This document shows positions 60,150 through 64,000 of a DNA stretch of 64,000 nucleotides, piece after piece. Both the position numbers and the translations under genes were made by a program. The notes under the pieces are model-generated. The model was not told the DNA's origin. It searched no databases and saw nothing but the letters and a program-made list of their open reading frames with translations. Source of the DNA: Candidula unifasciata (lineage: Eukaryota; Mollusca; Gastropoda; Stylommatophora; Geomitridae); contig CAJHNH020008570.1 in assembly GCA_905116865.2 (NCBI GenBank), positions 83,320 to 147,319 of the forward strand, read 5' to 3'. Within the stretch, counting starts at the first letter, position 1, and each line of letters opens with the position of its first letter.

Positions 60150-60380
60150 AAATATACTAAACATAAACTAAGAAATATAAAACTAGACCTGTTGGCATTA
60201 AGGAATGCCGATTGAACACTTAGCATCATGAGTCACATCACAGATTTTATACTGAAGTAGTGCATCTATCTGATACAGCAGACAGTATTTCGCAAATTCA
60301 CCTTAATTTTGTCGCAGGTCATGCTGGTGTGAGAAACAAAAATAAAGGAGAGGTTCTGGCTGGCAATGGGACTATGACCT
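60150..60380 (+). pseudogene. LINE RNase H C-terminal fragment
   Basis: HLNFVAGHAGVRNKNKGEVL and AGNGTMTLAS match the GHxGxxGNExAD segment of the RNase H fragments elsewhere, with the Asn-Glu-x-x-Asp lost. Confidence 0.5.
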
Positions 60381-60560
60381 TGGCCTCCAGATCGACACAG
60401 AATTAAATAAGTACCAAGTAAATTCCTAGAAAGTAAAGGCGGGATTCGTGCTATTTACTATTGCGCACCGCAGAGTTCTGACTGTTCTATAAAAGATAGG
60501 TCTATCCCTGTATGCTCAATAGTCTAAATGCCTGGAAACGGGTCCTTTACTTTAACATAT
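60375..60560 (+). mobile_element. SINE family B, partial
   Basis: TTCCTAGAAAGTAAAGGCGG, TAAAAGATAGGTCTATCCCT and ATGCCTGGAAACGGGTCC. Confidence 0.6.
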
Positions 60561-60814
60561 TGATTGACATATATGGGGGGGGGGGGCACTAGTGCCGTCA
60601 TAACACAGGGCAAGGCTGGTCACTTGTTCAGGGACCCCATACCGGTCTGTGTATGTCATGTGAGGACTGACATTACATTCTTTGAGTGGTTTGTTGAAGG
60701 ACCTCCCAGCACACTGGTTTGCCCAGGGGCCCATACTGCTGTCAAGACGGCTCAGGGGAGGGTCGGGGGACCATATCTATTAAATGCTTAGGTGGTGGTG
60801 GTAGTGGTCGAAGC

Positions 60815-60990
<176 letters not shown>

Positions 60991-61231
60991 CAGCAGCAGC
61001 AGCAGTGATGGCAGTAACAGTAATGTCGGTACTAGAAACAGTAAGGATGGTGAAAGTAATAGTTGTAGCAGAGAATCAGGTTGAACTGCATCAACGATAA
61101 CGAGCAGGAAGGCTTGTTTCTAAGCATTTGTGAATCTATACTCCATTGAAGGATAAATAGAATTTAGGAAGATACCAGTGTAACTTGGTTAAACTAGAGC
61201 ATGCTGTCACAAGTGAAAGAGTTATGTTAGG

Positions 61232-61243
61232 GGGGGGGGGGGG
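61232..61243. repeat. Poly-G run
   Basis: GGGGGGGGGGGG then AGAGAGC; one of more than ten G/C homopolymers of at least 10 in the window. Confidence 0.8.
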
Positions 61244-61479
61244 AGAGAGCAGGTCTTTATCAGGACAGGATTCTTTACAACACTGGGGAAAATCTGTTTT
61301 ATTATTTTATTTTAACAATCAGGGACCATTTGGATATTCATAACATCATTGATGGACCATACAGAATTATCAACTTCATAATTAGCTTGCTTTATTTGGT
61401 CGAATACCTGATTGCCATGGCCTTAGTCAGTCCATTAGAAAGGTTCTCGGGCCTCGTATAGGATCCCTACATCCAAAGT

Positions 61480-61870
61480 TCCCCTTTCTGCTTCACAACG
61501 TTTGACTATGTCACAGAATAGAGGTTTGAGGTTTGAACAACGGATCAACATCATGGCACACGGAGGTAACCCATAAGTGGTCCGTTCCTTTTCTAACTCA
61601 AGTCTGGGTCTGAAGAAGCTCAGCACAGTGCACAGGCTCTGTAGCATCGGCGAGGATACTGAAATACTTTTGGTAGATTTTTACCCGGACAGCGCCCTTA
61701 GGCTACTCTTTTCGATTTTTAACTGCCAAGGGATTTTTACGTGTGCAACAATGCACTTGGGCGTCCGATCTCACTACCCAGAGACCAGGGGGAATTACTA
61801 GAAGTTCGCGTGGAGATAAAATCCTAACAAATACCGAGAATTGAACCCGGAACCTCTAGCACTCGAGGCG
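61480..61870 (-). mobile_element. SINE family E copy
   Basis: Reverse-complement partner of 4375-4760. B box read on the minus strand as GGTTCCGGGTTCAATTCTCG; shares the conserved body. Confidence 0.65.
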
Positions 61871-62199
61871 GACACCACATTTGCTGCCAAAAGCGTGCAA
61901 TATGAGGCGGGAAAAAAGTGCTCGCGATAGCCGACAAAGCACTAAATTATTTTAACGATGATGTCGACGACGATGATGGTGGTGGTGAGAAAAATCCTGA
62001 AGGTTCCGTGGCCACTGCTTGAGCAAACGACCAGTATTCTTCAGCAGGGTTAAAATAAAATGAAAACATCGTTCAGAGCAGACCAGCAATTTTACACGTC
62101 CTGCAGTCAGAACAATAAAAAAACTAACCATTTGAGATAGCATCTTGAGGAGAATCTTCACGTAAACAACAAACAGATATATTGTTTTGTTGCTGTATC

Positions 62200-62258
62200 C
62201 CCCCCCCCCCCCCCCCCCACTGCCCCTAATATAAAGATACGATATGTATGTATATATG

Positions 62259-62308
<50 letters not shown>

Positions 62309-62316
62309 CGATATAT

Positions 62317-62388
<72 letters not shown>

Positions 62389-62400
62389 ATATATATATAT
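62200..62400. repeat. Poly-C run and interrupted (TA)n arrays
   Basis: A 19-C run at about 62201-62219, then TA arrays at 62262-62305 and 62322-62400 separated by TATCGATA. The central part is strongly self-complementary. Confidence 0.9.
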
Positions 62401-62999
62401 TAATACACACAAAAAATGAGAACAATTGTCTGGAAAATGATGTATGACTAAATAAATGCCGATAAAACAGGATGATTTGATACGTGGATGTCCCCATGAC
62501 ACTTAAGATGGGAAACAGAAATGTCTCCTGAAAAAAAGCGCGCGCGCACACACACACACACGAAGGCGTGTTAATTAATTCAGTAGAAAACAAACAGAAA
62601 ACTGCATTATTTGATCAGACGATATCGTCTGTGGCAATACGGACAGCAGTAACAACCACATTTCATTAGTGTTGGTGGCGGTGGCAGTGGTGGAGGCGGT
62701 GAAGACAGTGATGAAAAAGTATGATAGTAGTGGCGTTAATCAGGGCCAGATTAACCATTAGGCCAATCAGGCACGTGCTTAGAGCATTACAAAGGGAGGG
62801 CCCAACATAAAATTTCAGCAGCCTTGGAGCTACGCGTTTTTCTCAGGTGATGTATAGTTTTCTTACCAAAACAATAATGCAATAACACAGGCTAGATGCC
62901 TTATCTCAAAGAAGTATAGAAGCAGTTCTGTTACACAGAATTAGTTCTGTGAATCTGATACAATACATTGCAAACAAAATAAGGTATCTGAAATGATAT

Positions 63000-63290
63000 T
63001 TTCTTCTTCTTCGCTTTCACGGGCTGTAAACTCCGGCTGAAATTTCTGGTTGTTCGTCCACTTCTGGACTGCAGTCCTGTTCCAAAACCTGAGTTTTGCG
63101 TGTGCATCCGTTTGACAGGTGGACTATTTTGTATGCAGACAGTTGGTTCCTTGCCTCTCAGGCAGATGCACTCAGACTTCGAAGGAAGCTCCCAATTAGT
63201 CGACTCTTACGACATGCTTTTGGGTAGGCAGTGGGTCTATTCAAGTTTTCCCTATGATAGGGCCCTAAAACCCACACAAGGATAATGATA
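63000..63290 (+). mobile_element. Repeat family D, near full length
   Basis: One of the best copies: GGCTGTAAACTCCGGCTGAA, GTTGTTCGTCCACTTCTGGA, GTAGGCAGTGGGTCTATTCA, ending CCCACACAAGG. Confidence 0.7.
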
Positions 63291-63369
63291 TGAAATGTAT
63301 AGGTTAATTAGTTGCCAGTTCTTTACAGAACTAACGGCAGGATTTTTCTGCTGTTTTGATATTACCAGC

Positions 63370-63505
63370 AAATTTTGTACTGTAGTTTGCCATTGCCTGC
63401 TAATCGGTCGGTTTTTGTTACCATTGTCAAAATCAACGCAAGACAGTCTGCTGCCAAATCGCCTTGCATCTGGGAACTAACCCTTCAGCCGACGTTACGA
63501 AACGC
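63370..63505 (-). mobile_element. SINE family A fragment
   Basis: TTTGCCATTGCCTGCTAATC, GGTCGGTTTTTGTTACCATT and CAGCCGACGTTACGAAACGC match minus-oriented family A, with indels. Confidence 0.55.
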
Positions 63506-63697
63506 ATTCGAAAGGTCTAAGCAACAGACGCCGAAATATATAGACAAATAATTTTAAAGATTATTTCTGTACATGGGCGCTCATTGGCTCTTACAGTAGG
63601 GGCTTATGTGGTGTGCGCTCTCATGTTCAGGTCCCTCTGAGTAGCAGCAGCATGAGCAGTTGTTGAAGGAGGTTGTCACTGCGTTGATTTGTTGAAC

Positions 63698-63702
<5 letters not shown>

Positions 63703-63791
<89 letters not shown>

Positions 63792-63840
63792 AGTGTGTGT
63801 GTGTGTATGTGTGTGTATATGTGTGTGTGGTGTGTGGGTT

Positions 63841-63912
<72 letters not shown>
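63703..63912. repeat. (TA)n-(TG)n-(TA)n compound microsatellite
   Basis: TA units 63703-63775, TG-rich 63775-63847, TA units 63848-63910; a symmetric arrangement likely to form cruciform and Z-DNA structures. Confidence 0.95.
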
Positions 63913-64000
63913 AGATCTGATGTACAATAATGACAGAAAGAGTTCCAGGATGAAACACGCAGAAACACTTCTTCTTCATCTTCTTCACTTCCTCTTTTAC

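Overview
The window is eukaryotic, intron-rich and dominated by repeats. Degenerate LINEs with RNase H domains, several tRNA-derived SINE families, relic DNA transposons, and very long micro- and minisatellites together look like a lophotrochozoan, most plausibly a mollusc. That taxonomic call is inference from texture, not a database match.

Only one gene can be supported. It lies on the minus strand and I could assemble it completely: 16 exons from a TATA-box promoter near 51.97 kb to a TAA stop at 16029. All 15 introns are GT-AG, the phases agree at every junction, and the spliced reading frame is 2133 nt (710 codons plus stop). The predicted protein is secreted. It has a signal peptide (about residues 1-17), an Asn/Gln/Ala-rich octapeptide repeat (about 23-61), a short predicted coiled coil (about 66-88), a large globular body with no named domain that I recognise, and a His/Cys-rich C-terminus. 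Exons are 6-266 nt of coding sequence and introns are about 0.9-4.0 kb, so over 90% of the locus is intron.

Layout. 1-16 kb: intergenic, downstream of the gene; a TAG microsatellite, SINEs, two opposed RNase H LINE fragments, a LINE reverse-transcriptase relic, a 53-bp and a 20-bp minisatellite. 16-52 kb: the gene, its introns filled with SINEs, LINE 3' ends, a hAT relic, minisatellites and a 1.7-kb CA-rich array. 52-64 kb: intergenic, upstream of the gene; a LINE with a decayed reverse transcriptase running straight into a 1.65-kb AGAAGC purine array, a pogo/Tigger-like relic, a 16-bp minisatellite ending in an inverted copy, and TA, TC and TAG arrays.

The most unusual observation is at 35.3-36.2 kb. 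There the 3' end of exon 6, with its splice donor and the start of intron 6, has been amplified into a 42-bp minisatellite. The spliceosome is offered a ladder of near-identical donors, and every extra unit carries an in-frame stop just after the donor. A second minisatellite (24 bp) lies inside the coding part of exon 2 and would make the protein length-polymorphic. Long open frames inside the simple repeats (poly-Ser, poly-Leu, Glu/Ala, Cys/Val) are artefacts, not genes.
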